From: Kineothrix sp. IPX-CK
GTDB taxonomy: Bacteria; Bacillota; Clostridia; Lachnospirales; Lachnospiraceae
Direction of reading: 5' to 3'
Assembly: GCF_039134705.1 (NCBI RefSeq)
Contig: NZ_CP146256.1
Location: 310,001 to 374,000, forward strand
DNA length: 64,000 nt
Positions 11,124 to 19,419 of the stretch are shown piece by piece. The position numbers and the translations under genes were made by a program. The notes below the pieces were generated by a model. That model saw nothing but the letters and a program-made list of their open reading frames with translations, searched no databases and was not told where the DNA came from. The first letter of the stretch is position 1. Each line of letters opens with the position of its first letter.

Positions 11124-11840
11124 ATGAGAATATTAGTAGTAAATGATGATGGCATTGGTGCAGACGGACTTCGTCATCTGGTACAGATGGCGAAAGAACT
11201 TGGCGAAGTGTGGGTAGTGGCACCAAATCAACAATGCAGCGCTATGTCCCATAGAATCACAGTTCATGGAACAATAGACGTCATAAAAAAAGATTACTTA
11301 ATTGACGGAGTGCATGCTTATGCTGTGGGGGGAACTCCGGCAGATTGTGTTAAGATTGGACTGCGATATCTATTGCCGCAAAAACCGGATATATTTTTTT
11401 CCGGTATAAATTATGGATATAATGTGGGTTTAGACATTTTGTATTCAGGTACGGTGGGAGCTGCAATGGAAGCCATAGTGAACGGAATACCGTCCATAGC
11501 ATTTTCAAAGGAAATGAATGATAATTATGATGTGACAGATGCCTATTTACTTTCTATTACAAAAGAGCTTTTAAGCCGGAGTATACAAAAAAACCAAATT
11601 TGGAATGTTAATTTTCCCGGATGCAATATGTCTGAGCTTAGAGGTATTGTGGAGGATCGTATTCCGGCACAGGAACAATTTTATTCGGACCATTATGAGA
11701 GAACCGAACTGAAAAAGGATAACTTTCGTTTGAGAGCATGTGGTGTAAAGAATGAAAGCGCTAAGGAAGGAACTGATATGAAGGCAGTTTTAGAAAATTA
11801 CATATCTATAGGGAAAGTTGATAACCATATACTTAGGTAG
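11124..11840 (+). CDS. surE: 5'/3'-nucleotidase SurE
   Basis: A 238-residue acid phosphatase of the SurE family, which removes phosphate from nucleoside 5'- and 3'-monophosphates and short polyphosphate. The family metal site is clear: MRILVVNDDG (Asp8, Asp9), APNQQCSAMSH with the ligand Ser, and FSGINYGYNVG with the ligand Asn. VGGTPADCV and YSGTVGAAMEA are also family-typical. It follows the beta-CASP hydrolase closely and probably shares its transcript, so a diester cleavage followed by monoester dephosphorylation is a sensible inference. Its C-terminus is slightly shorter than in typical homologues. Confidence 0.95.
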   Translation: MRILVVNDDGIGADGLRHLVQMAKELGEVWVVAPNQQCSAMSHRITVHGTIDVIKKDYLIDGVHAYAVGGTPADCVKIGLRYLLPQKPDIFFSGINYGYNVGLDILYSGTVGAAMEAIVNGIPSIAFSKEMNDNYDVTDAYLLSITKELLSRSIQKNQIWNVNFPGCNMSELRGIVEDRIPAQEQFYSDHYERTELKKDNFRLRACGVKNESAKEGTDMKAVLENYISIGKVDNHILR

Positions 11841-11897
11841 TTATATAGGAAACGTTTACTATTTCTCTATCTATATTGAACGTAAGCTCATTATGCT

Positions 11898-12066
11898 TCA
11901 ATTGAATTTTTTGACAAATCCACGCGGAGCAAAGCCAAATTTCTTTGAAACGCCGCGGAAAAGTGGCTTACATTTGTATATCCTACGGCATAGGCCGATT
12001 TGCTTACATTATATCCGCCCTGCTCCAACAAAGCAAATGCTTTTTCGAGTATCTGCTCCCGTCTGA
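11898..12066 (-). pseudogene. AraC-family regulator, C-terminal remnant
   Basis: The minus strand encodes ILEKAFALLEQGGYNVSKSA, then YAVGYTNVSHFSAAFQR, which is the second helix-turn-helix of an AraC-type regulator. After FQR a one-base frameshift moves the natural ending FGFAPRGFVKKFN into another frame, with the stop at 11898. Nothing of the N-terminal region remains: upstream the sequence runs into the hairpin at 12059-12087. It is a broken fragment with no function. Confidence 0.75.
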
Positions 12067-12087
12067 GAATACTTGTTTCTCAGACGG
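12059..12087. terminator. hairpin between the reductase gene and the AraC remnant
   Basis: CCGTCTGAGAA at 12059-12069 and TTCTCAGACGG at 12077-12087 form a perfect 11-bp stem with a 7-nt loop. It lies 40 nt beyond the stop of the minus-strand reductase and may terminate that gene, although no T run follows. It also marks the exact point where AraC similarity stops. Confidence 0.5.
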
Positions 12088-12126
12088 AAGCCTGTTACTT
12101 TATCATTTTTTTACCGGCATAGATAC

Positions 12127-14100
12127 CTATTTTGCTTGCAATGCATAGGCGGCTGCGTCTTCACCGCCAAGACGCCCGGAAGTAAAGGAGTATCCGATTC
12201 CGACACCATTTCCAACATAAGTGTCGTTAAAGAGAACACCCTCTGATTCCAGTCCCACTGCATACAGTCCGTTAATGGGAAGCCTGTTATCATCCAGTAC
12301 TTTAAATTGTGTATTTACCAACAGTCCGCCAACGGAGCCTAAATTATTAATTTTCGCAACAACTGCATAATAAGGGCCTTCGTCTCCCATATCTGTAAGG
12401 TATTCGGCGCTCTTTCCAAATGCAGTATCTTCACCTGTGGCAATGGCATTGCTATAATTTTCAAATTCTGCCGTAAATGTATCAACATCCATGCCAGCAT
12501 TGACAGCCAGCTCTTCTATTGTATTTCCTTTGTAACCGTCACCATTTTCCACCATGGAATCGAATACGCTTATTACGTTCTTCCAGGGATTATCTAAGGT
12601 GAACTGTTCTGTAAAATCAGCATAGAATTCAGGAGGCAGTCCCGGTAACGACGGTGCATTCACACCATTCATTCCATTTGCTTCCAATTCTTTCAATTGG
12701 CTTGTAGAAACAATTACCATATGATATGCACCGTTAAATGCACTGGTATTGGCTGCAGCGACAGCAGTTAAAGTAGCAGCCTCATCACGGAATCTTGCAC
12801 CGTTAGGGCCTACATTCATAAAATTAGGAAGATAGCAAAGCATCAATGGATAGCTTGCTTCAAAGGATTCATACTTTTTCTTCAAATTATCTGTTGCAGT
12901 AGATAATGTCTGGTGAAGCATCTGACCTCCGATGTTGTCAGGAATCTTGGCACCAGCTTCCCAGGCCATTTCCAAACCTTCGCCAATATTTTGTCCCAAA
13001 CCACCGTTAATTCCTTCAAATCCAAAGAGTTCTTTTACCATCTTAGCGTTTGCAGCATAGCCGCCGGTTGCTAATACAACACTTGTTGCTGAAATTTCCA
13101 GAGTGGTTCCGTCTGCCTTTTCTGCGCTTACTCCAATTACATCTCCGGCCTCATTGGTTATTAATTTTTTACCGGTTGTTTCTGTAAGAACCTGACCGCC
13201 ATTTTTCACAACTGCCTCGTCCAACATGGCTTTTAATAAATCCTGACGGTCTTCGTAGGCAGGTAACATATGCAGCTGTTCTCCACCAAAATTAATAAAA
13301 GTAGTGGGGTAACCTTTCTCGGCCAGCCAATCATAGGTTTCCCCTGATTTTGTAACATATTGTCTGATTGCAGCAGAATCTACCCGCCAATGATTGTTGA
13401 CAATCCAATTGGCAATTTCTTCTTCTACATTGACTGTAACATCATTATCAAGAGCCGCGGAAGAATTATAGAATTTACCTGCCCAGGATAAGTTACTTGT
13501 ACCACCGATTACCGATGTCTTTTCAATTAGAATGACCTTGGCTCCCTTATCAGCAGCTGACACAGCAGCTGAGACACCGGAAGCACCGGCACCGATTACT
13601 ACGACATCAGCTGATAATTGCTCGGTTTCACCTTCATTTTCTTTGGCTACGATTTTGTTTTTCAAGGATTCTACATCACCGCCGGCCTGCGAAACAGTGT
13701 CTTCAATTGCTGCAAGTAAGCCATTGCTTGTCATAGTCGCACCTGATATCGCATCTACAGCAAGGGTCTGTCCTCCAAGAACCTGTTCTTTAATGGAGTC
13801 CAGAGCAGATGTGCCAATGCCATCTGTCTCTGACTGGCTTAAGATCTGAATATCCGTTATTTCAGTTTCACTAAATGTAACCTCTACTGTTATAGTACCA
13901 TCTTTGCCTTCTGCTTCTGCCTTATACGTACCGGGTGTAAATTCAGCATTCGCAGCTTGTGCAGTATCTTCAGTCGCCTCCTTCGCGGTGGTGTCTGATT
14001 CTTGGTTTTCGGTAGTTTGACCGCAGCCTGTAAAAAGAGCAGCTGTCATCATCATAGCTAAAACCAAAAATAAAATACGTTTACTTTTTTTCCTTTTCAT
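12127..14100 (-). CDS. extracytoplasmic FMN/FAD reductase lipoprotein, fumarate/urocanate reductase type
   Basis: A 657-residue lipoprotein: the signal ends in ALFTGC (Cys26). Residues about 50-130 form an FMN_bind domain with DAISGAT, the motif in which the last Thr is covalently flavinylated by ApbE-type transferases. From about 160 follows an FAD_binding_2 domain with VVVIGAGASGVSAAVSAADKG and a C-terminal VGNGVGIGYSFTSGRLGG FAD motif. This architecture is shared by flavin reductases that use fumarate, urocanate or related enoates as extracellular electron acceptors; the acceptor cannot be settled here. Its promoter looks like a MerR-family target and the MerR gene lies directly upstream. 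Confidence 0.9.
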   Translation of the reverse strand: MKRKKSKRILFLVLAMMMTAALFTGCGQTTENQESDTTAKEATEDTAQAANAEFTPGTYKAEAEGKDGTITVEVTFSETEITDIQILSQSETDGIGTSALDSIKEQVLGGQTLAVDAISGATMTSNGLLAAIEDTVSQAGGDVESLKNKIVAKENEGETEQLSADVVVIGAGASGVSAAVSAADKGAKVILIEKTSVIGGTSNLSWAGKFYNSSAALDNDVTVNVEEEIANWIVNNHWRVDSAAIRQYVTKSGETYDWLAEKGYPTTFINFGGEQLHMLPAYEDRQDLLKAMLDEAVVKNGGQVLTETTGKKLITNEAGDVIGVSAEKADGTTLEISATSVVLATGGYAANAKMVKELFGFEGINGGLGQNIGEGLEMAWEAGAKIPDNIGGQMLHQTLSTATDNLKKKYESFEASYPLMLCYLPNFMNVGPNGARFRDEAATLTAVAAANTSAFNGAYHMVIVSTSQLKELEANGMNGVNAPSLPGLPPEFYADFTEQFTLDNPWKNVISVFDSMVENGDGYKGNTIEELAVNAGMDVDTFTAEFENYSNAIATGEDTAFGKSAEYLTDMGDEGPYYAVVAKINNLGSVGGLLVNTQFKVLDDNRLPINGLYAVGLESEGVLFNDTYVGNGVGIGYSFTSGRLGGEDAAAYALQAK

Positions 14101-14157
14101 CTTTTCCTCCCTGAGTATACAATATATTCTTTATCTAAGAAATTCCTAGACAGATGT

Positions 14158-14188
14158 ATCATAAACTCTGGTCTAAGACCAAGGTCAA
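14158..14188 (-). promoter_or_regulatory. MerR-type promoter of the flavin reductase
   Basis: On the minus strand, TTGACC (14183-14188) and TATGAT (14158-14163) are 19 bp apart, the over-long spacing that MerR activators correct by twisting DNA. The spacer holds a dyad, TGGTCT and AGACCA around one base (14169-14181). The neighbouring MerR gene is the obvious regulator. Confidence 0.75.
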
Positions 14189-14248
14189 TAGTTTGTTATT
14201 TATCAAACGATTAAAATGCAATAATAATAAAATTTCATAATTTAATTG

Positions 14249-15055
14249 TCATTTAATGGGAATATTAACTTCTAAAAGAGATTGGCGTCTTTTTTTAGTG
14301 TGCTCGGTCAGAATAATTCTTCCAAAAACATCACCATTCATACAGTGTTTTTTTTCATGCATTTCGTCAATCATAAACTGAAGGGTATCTTTGGTGATAA
14401 ATTCCTCCGAAGAAAGTATCAAAGAAGAGATATATGTTTTAGGCTCGATATATTCAACTAAATCGTCCATCCTAAGATTCAGGCTATGAAAACTTTCCTC
14501 ATAAAGGGCCAGCCCCCAATTATAATCAAAGGAATGCTCCGTAGATAAAATCTTGCTCTCACTGATTCGAAAAGAAAAGAAGGAATGCTGTATGTATTCC
14601 ATCCATTCCCTTACTTTTTCTATGAGTTGATCGTTCTTTACGAGATCATTTTTATTCGTTTGTTTAATTCTATAAATTCCTGGATAATGGCGAATGGAAC
14701 ATCGATATAACTCATCATCTACGTTTCCAAGTCTAAGGAGTATGTTATTTATTTTCTGTAATAATAATTCTTTCTGCTTAATTTCATCCTCCAACTCCTT
14801 TGCCCTTATATAAATCTTATCGCAGATTGTGTCAAAATCACCTGATTGTATAAGCTTCGCCACTTCCGGCATGGAGAAACCAAGACTTCGGTACCATCTG
14901 CTCATCAGCATATTTCGTGCGTCAAAATCATCAAAATACCGGTAATTATTGTGTTCCTCCTTTTCGGGAGTTATGATATTGTATTTTTCATAAAGTCTTA
15001 ACGTGTCAACGGTAACACCTAATAATTCTGCAAATTTACTTATGGTATATTTCAT
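14249..15055 (-). CDS. MerR-family transcriptional regulator with effector domain
   Basis: A 268-residue regulator. Residues 1-70 form a winged helix-turn-helix: MKYTISKFAELLGVTVDTLRLY, then NNYRYFDDFDARNM and SLGFSMPEVAKLI. A coiled helix (about 80-110, RAKELEDEIKQKELLLQKI) mediates dimerisation, and about 150 C-terminal residues form a possible ligand-binding domain like BmrR-type regulators. The start at 15055 was chosen for GGAGAG 6 nt upstream. It should activate the reductase gene 148 nt downstream, whose promoter has a 19-bp spacer and a dyad. The inducer is unknown. Confidence 0.9.
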   Translation of the reverse strand: MKYTISKFAELLGVTVDTLRLYEKYNIITPEKEEHNNYRYFDDFDARNMLMSRWYRSLGFSMPEVAKLIQSGDFDTICDKIYIRAKELEDEIKQKELLLQKINNILLRLGNVDDELYRCSIRHYPGIYRIKQTNKNDLVKNDQLIEKVREWMEYIQHSFFSFRISESKILSTEHSFDYNWGLALYEESFHSLNLRMDDLVEYIEPKTYISSLILSSEEFITKDTLQFMIDEMHEKKHCMNGDVFGRIILTEHTKKRRQSLLEVNIPIK

Positions 15056-15075
15056 TGCACTCTCCTTAACGGCCG

Positions 15076-15288
15076 TCATTTCATTTGTGCGAAAAAATCC
15101 TCTTTGGATGAGCATATTATAAGCTTACCGTCAATCTTACCAAAATATTTATCAGTTAATTCAGGGCACTTCTTACGACACTTGCCTATGCACTCGAACT
15201 TTAATTTGCAATCCACGTCCTTTGCCCATGACTTAATTTCCTTATTATCAAAATTAGAACAATGTTTGCACACCTTTACTTTTTTCAT
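15076..15288 (-). CDS. small Cys-rich protein, DUF1450-like
   Basis: A 70-residue protein with six cysteines in its first 45 residues: VCKHC near the start, then DCKLKFECIGKCRKKC, plus one near the end (IICSS). The closing part YFGKIDGKLIICSSKEDFFAQM resembles the end of DUF1450/YuzB-like proteins, which have a thioredoxin-like ferredoxin look. It is first in a minus-strand unit with the MerR regulator 20 nt downstream. GGGAGGAGATC before the start is a strong ribosome binding site. A metal or redox role is only inferred from the cysteines. Confidence 0.7.
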   Translation of the reverse strand: MKKVKVCKHCSNFDNKEIKSWAKDVDCKLKFECIGKCRKKCPELTDKYFGKIDGKLIICSSKEDFFAQMK

Positions 15289-15393
15289 AATAGATCTCCT
15301 CCCGGAAAAATAGGACCTTTCAGTTTGATTTCTCTGTTTCTTTTGTTGTGATTCCCCTTCGGATAATTTTCCAAGAAGAACCTTACCTAATCC

Positions 15394-15433
15394 TTATCAT
15401 TAATATGATAATCCATATAATGAATGAAATCAA
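15394..15433 (-). promoter_or_regulatory. predicted promoter of the DUF1450-merR unit with dyad
   Basis: On the minus strand TTGATT (15428-15433) and TATCAT (15405-15410) are 17 bp apart. The -10 lies inside a dyad, TTATCAT and ATGATAA around 4 bp (15394-15411), a plausible repressor site. Apart from this promoter nothing else is visible in the 359 nt between 15289 and 15647, which is AT-rich. Confidence 0.5.
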
Positions 15434-15647
15434 ATACTTTTAAATACCGTTCCTGTCATATTATGGTCGTCTTACTGTAAGGACAGAAAACATCTTCATA
15501 AGATACTAAGATAATTAGAAATCTATTGGGATATTAATCGATATGAAATTCAGGTAATCTAATAATATCTTAATGATACGTCGATGCTTGGCGGATCAAT
15601 GGCATTAGAAAGAGGTTTCTTGCCGGGAGATGGGAGGAGGTATTGCC

Positions 15648-16676
15648 ATGAATATGCGGGCATTAATCTATAACGGGCCGAAAAATATCCGGGTAGAGGA
15701 TGCGAAAGTTTCGGAAGTGGGAGATACAGATGTTTTAATTAAGATTAAATATTGCGGGGTGTGCGGTACAGATATACATATATACAGCGGAGATGGCGGA
15801 GCCTTTGAAGCTGCCCCACCACTGATCATGGGACACGAATTCTCAGGAATTGTGGAAAGAACAGGAGCAAAAGTAAGCAAAATAAAGGCCGGGGATTTAG
15901 TAACAGTGGATCCCAATAACATGTGCGGTGAGTGCTACTATTGCAACAATGCAACGGAGCAATTTTGTGAAAATGTGATTGGAATCGGAACAACCTGCGA
16001 CGGTGGTTTTGCACAATATTGTGTTGTTTGTGAGAAACAGGTATTCAAGTTTAAGGAAGGCATGGATGCGTTAACCGCTGCCATGACCGAACCGGTATCC
16101 TGCTGTCTGCATGGTATTGATTTATGCAATATTAAGCTTGGAGATGAGGTACTGGTCATCGGCGGAGGCCCTATTGGTCTTATCATGCTGCAGCTGGCGA
16201 GGATGGCCGGGGCCAGCAAGATTATCCTTTCAGAGCCGGTAGCGGAAAAAAGAGAAATGGGAATCAAGCTGGGTGCAGATCTTGTGATCGATCCGCTAAA
16301 GGAAGATATGGAAGCTGTACTGAAAGAAAATTGTAAGAATGTTAATGTGGTAATTGAATGTGTGGGAAATATTCGGACTATTGACACTGCCGTAAGATGT
16401 GCCGGAAAGGGAGCAACGGTTATGATGTTCGGACTTACAGGACCTAATACGAATTTACCTGTCGATCCGGAAGTGATATTTAAAAAGGAGTTAAAGCTTA
16501 CCTCATCCTTCATTAATCCATATACATTTGAAAGGTCAATTGCAATCTTAGAGTCCGGGCAGCTGAATGTGACAGATATGATTAGTGATATCATTCCTCT
16601 TGAAGACTGTGTGAAGGCTTTTGAGAATGAGGATTACCGGAGAAAAGGAAAGGTTGTTATTCAATTAAACGGCTAG
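15648..16676 (+). CDS. zinc-dependent alcohol/polyol dehydrogenase (MDR family)
   Basis: A 342-residue medium-chain dehydrogenase. The catalytic zinc site begins with CGVCGTDIHIYSG and GHEFSGIVE; the structural zinc loop is CGECYYCNNATEQFC. The Rossmann fold follows with VLVIGGGPIGLIMLQLA and an acidic residue at the end of the second strand (LSEP), favouring NAD. The best matches by eye are sorbitol, threonine and butanediol dehydrogenases. GGAGGAGG 7 nt before 15648 decides the start. It precedes a ribose-type ABC importer, so oxidation of an imported polyol to a ketose is likely but unproven. Confidence 0.9.
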   Translation: MNMRALIYNGPKNIRVEDAKVSEVGDTDVLIKIKYCGVCGTDIHIYSGDGGAFEAAPPLIMGHEFSGIVERTGAKVSKIKAGDLVTVDPNNMCGECYYCNNATEQFCENVIGIGTTCDGGFAQYCVVCEKQVFKFKEGMDALTAAMTEPVSCCLHGIDLCNIKLGDEVLVIGGGPIGLIMLQLARMAGASKIILSEPVAEKREMGIKLGADLVIDPLKEDMEAVLKENCKNVNVVIECVGNIRTIDTAVRCAGKGATVMMFGLTGPNTNLPVDPEVIFKKELKLTSSFINPYTFERSIAILESGQLNVTDMISDIIPLEDCVKAFENEDYRRKGKVVIQLNG

Positions 16677-16768
16677 TCGAAGACTGAGCGCACTACTGTG
16701 AAATAGACAGCTTAAGGTCAAGGCTGTTTATGATATAAAAACTATAAAATATATTAGGAGGAAAGTAA

Positions 16769-17833
16769 ATGAAAAAGAGAATCATTAGTTTGTTACTGGT
16801 TGGAGTAATGGCATTCTCCGGGCTGGTAGGCTGCGGTACAGCGCCTGCCAAGGAAACGGTGGAGACCAAAACAGAGGAAGCAAAAACAACAGAAGCCGTA
16901 ACAGAACCTGCAAAAGAAGAGGAGACTACCGAGGCGTCTGAAACTGAGAACTTCAAGGTTGGTATTACGCTTCAGTCACTTGAAAACAGCTACTGGGCAG
17001 GAGTATTCGGCGAAGTAGAAAAGCTTCTGAAGGAAAAGGGATGGGAGTACACCATTCTTGCTTGTAACGATAACTCCGCTACACAGATTCAGCAGATTGA
17101 GAACTTTGTAACCAATCAGGTTGACCTGATTATGGTTCATCCTTCCGATCCCAATGCAATTGAGGATTACTTAAAGCAGGCAAGAGATGCAGGCATTAAG
17201 GTAATGTGCTGGGACGATGCAATGACAAACACAGATCTTAACTGGATTCTTGATAATACTAAGTTAGGATATGCAATTGGTCAAGAGGCGGCCAACTTCA
17301 TTAATGAGCATTATGCAGACGGAAGTGTAGCTGAAGTGGCAATCATGAATTACCCTCAGACACCGATTCTTCTTGAAAGAGAAACGGGTATCCTGAATGC
17401 TCTTGAAGAAATCGCAGGCGGTAAATACAAAGTTGTTGCACAGCAGCCGGCACTTGATGCTCAGGCAGCAATAACCAATATGGAAACAATTCTTCAGGCT
17501 AACCCTGATACTAAAATTGTCTGCTCCATCGGTGCAGGCGGTGACATCGGCGCTAACCAGGCATTTATGACAAAGATGGAAGGTGAAATTCCCGACGATA
17601 TGGGTATCTTCTCGGCAGATGCTACACAGCAGCAGTTAGAGGCGATTGTGAACGGTGAAGCTACGAGAGCATCCGTAGGTTTTGAAGGTTCTAATAAGAA
17701 AACAGCGGAAGCAGTTGTTGATCTTTATGAGAGACTCCTTAACGGTGAAACATTTGCAGAGCAGAATCTGGTAAGACCGCTTCTTGTTATCGACAGCTCA
17801 AATGCAGCGGAATACCTGGCAGATTATAAATAA
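16769..17833 (+). CDS. ribose-type sugar-binding lipoprotein (periplasmic binding protein type 4)
   Basis: A 354-residue receptor for the ABC importer that follows. The signal MKKRIISLLLVGVMAFSG ends in lipobox LVGC with Cys23, then a Thr/Glu-rich linker to about residue 60. The mature domain starts KVGITLQSLENSYW and contains DLIMVHPSDPNAIEDYLKQA and FEGSNKKTAEAVVDLY, typical of RbsB/XylF-like receptors. TAGGAGGAAA precedes the start. Ligand specificity (pentose, pentitol or other) cannot be read directly. Confidence 0.93.
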   Translation: MKKRIISLLLVGVMAFSGLVGCGTAPAKETVETKTEEAKTTEAVTEPAKEEETTEASETENFKVGITLQSLENSYWAGVFGEVEKLLKEKGWEYTILACNDNSATQIQQIENFVTNQVDLIMVHPSDPNAIEDYLKQARDAGIKVMCWDDAMTNTDLNWILDNTKLGYAIGQEAANFINEHYADGSVAEVAIMNYPQTPILLERETGILNALEEIAGGKYKVVAQQPALDAQAAITNMETILQANPDTKIVCSIGAGGDIGANQAFMTKMEGEIPDDMGIFSADATQQQLEAIVNGEATRASVGFEGSNKKTAEAVVDLYERLLNGETFAEQNLVRPLLVIDSSNAAEYLADYK

Positions 17834-17856
17834 TAGAAAATAGTAGCACAGATTAT

Positions 17857-17893
17857 GAATGTGGAGTTATTCCAGAAGGATAACTCCACATTC
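17857..17893 (+). other. intercistronic hairpin between receptor and ATPase genes
   Basis: GAATGTGGAGTTAT at 17857-17870 pairs perfectly with ATAACTCCACATTC at 17880-17893, with a 9-nt loop and no T run. Such stems after binding-protein genes commonly block 3' exonucleases, so the receptor mRNA outlives the rest of the operon. Confidence 0.75.
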
Positions 17894-17919
17894 AAAAACA
17901 AGAATGCGTGGTGTAAATA

Positions 17920-19410
17920 ATGAAAGATGAATATATTTTGGAACTGCAACATATTAGAAAAGAATATCCCGGTGTAGTTGCGCTAAAGGATGTTTCTCTG
18001 GAGGTAAAAAAGGGTGAAATTCTTGCATTGATTGGAGAGAATGGCGCCGGAAAATCCACGTTGATTAAGACCTGTTCCGGTGCAGTTATCCCTACCTCCG
18101 GTAAAATAGTGATTAATGGGAAGGAATTTACCCATATGTCCCCTCAGCTTGCTGCAGAAAATGGGATAGCAATTATTTACCAGGAATTCAATAATGTAAA
18201 AGGGCTTTCGGCTGCTGAGAATCTTTTCCTGGGAAACCCGATCAGGAAGGGAATCATTGTTGATAAAAAAGCGATGGAGAAAGAAGCTGAAAAAGCGTTT
18301 GCACAATTGAATATTAAGATTGACCCAAAGACTCTGGTTGGGGATCTTACTGTCGGTTATCAGCAGATGATCGAGATTGCCAAGGCAATTTTGCAGGATG
18401 CAAAGGTGCTGATTATGGATGAACCCTCTGCTCCGCTCACTAATGCCGAAGTTGAGAGTATGTTCAAAGTATGTGAATTGCTAAAAGAAAAGGGAGTATC
18501 TATCATATACATTTCCCATAGGCTGGAAGAGATATACAGACTATCGGATCGCATTGTAGTACTGCGTGACGGTGAATATATCAAAACCCTGATAACAAAG
18601 GATTCCCATGTTGATGAACTGATCCAGTTGATGGTGGGACGTTCTTTGAGTGAGACATTTCCTCCGCGTGAGACAGATTATAAAAAGGATGAAGTTATTC
18701 TGGAGCTGCAGAATATAAGTGGTAATGGAGATAAGGACATTAATTTACAGGTTCGTAAAGGTGAAATTCTTGGGCTTGGCGGCCTGGTAGGTGCCGGCAG
18801 GACAGAACTGGTACAGATGATTTTTGGTGCTGCAAAGAAGACAGAAGGAAAGATGCTGTTTAAAGGAAAAGAAATCAATCCCAAGTCTCCGAGAGAAGCG
18901 ATTGACATTGGAATTGCGCTGGTGCCCGAGGATCGTAAACGCCATGGTGTATTGCTTGGAGTATCCATAAAAAATAATATTAATATGCCAATATACAAGA
19001 AGATATCCAGAGCGTCAGTAATTAACAATAAAAAGGAATTGGAAATAGCAAAGAAATACGAACATGAATTATTAATTAAAACCCCTACATTGCATCAATT
19101 AGTAAAAAATTTAAGCGGAGGAAATCAGCAGAAAGTCATTATTGGCAAATGGCTTGCTGCGAATTCAGAATTGATTATCTTTGATGAGCCGACACGCGGA
19201 ATCGATGTAGGCGCCAAAGCTGAGATTTATAAGCTGATGAACGAAGTAATCGCGAATGGTAAAACAATTTTATTAATTTCATCAGAAATGGAAGAATTAA
19301 TGGGAATGTCAGATAGGATTATAGTTTTGGCAGAAGGCCGGATCACCGGTGAATTGAAAAAAGAAGAATTTAATCAAGAAACTATAATGAAAATGGCATC
19401 TGCCGTTTAG
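17920..19410 (+). CDS. ribose-type ABC importer ATPase (two fused ATPase domains)
   Basis: A 496-residue RbsA/XylG/MglA-type protein. The N-terminal half has Walker A GENGAGKSTLIK and Walker B VLIMDEPSAPLT. Its signature region is LTVGYQQMIEIAKAI, so the consensus LSGGQ is degenerate as usual in this family. The C-terminal half has GGLVGAGRTEL in place of a standard Walker A, then LSGGNQQKVIIGKWL and LIIFDEPTRGID. The second Walker A lacks the Lys-Ser/Thr pair, again family-typical. It is separated from the receptor gene by a stable hairpin and from the permease gene by 9 nt. Confidence 0.95.
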   Translation: MKDEYILELQHIRKEYPGVVALKDVSLEVKKGEILALIGENGAGKSTLIKTCSGAVIPTSGKIVINGKEFTHMSPQLAAENGIAIIYQEFNNVKGLSAAENLFLGNPIRKGIIVDKKAMEKEAEKAFAQLNIKIDPKTLVGDLTVGYQQMIEIAKAILQDAKVLIMDEPSAPLTNAEVESMFKVCELLKEKGVSIIYISHRLEEIYRLSDRIVVLRDGEYIKTLITKDSHVDELIQLMVGRSLSETFPPRETDYKKDEVILELQNISGNGDKDINLQVRKGEILGLGGLVGAGRTELVQMIFGAAKKTEGKMLFKGKEINPKSPREAIDIGIALVPEDRKRHGVLLGVSIKNNINMPIYKKISRASVINNKKELEIAKKYEHELLIKTPTLHQLVKNLSGGNQQKVIIGKWLAANSELIIFDEPTRGIDVGAKAEIYKLMNEVIANGKTILLISSEMEELMGMSDRIIVLAEGRITGELKKEEFNQETIMKMASAV

Positions 19411-19419
19411 GAGGTTAAG

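Noticed and set aside
11818..12148. Plus-strand frames of 67-82 codons after surE
   Set aside because: They are antisense to the AraC remnant and have no ribosome binding site or family features.
15938..16594. 218-codon minus-strand frame
   Set aside because: It is antisense to the Zn-dehydrogenase, whose motifs are complete. It has low-complexity Ser/Ile composition and no ribosome binding site.
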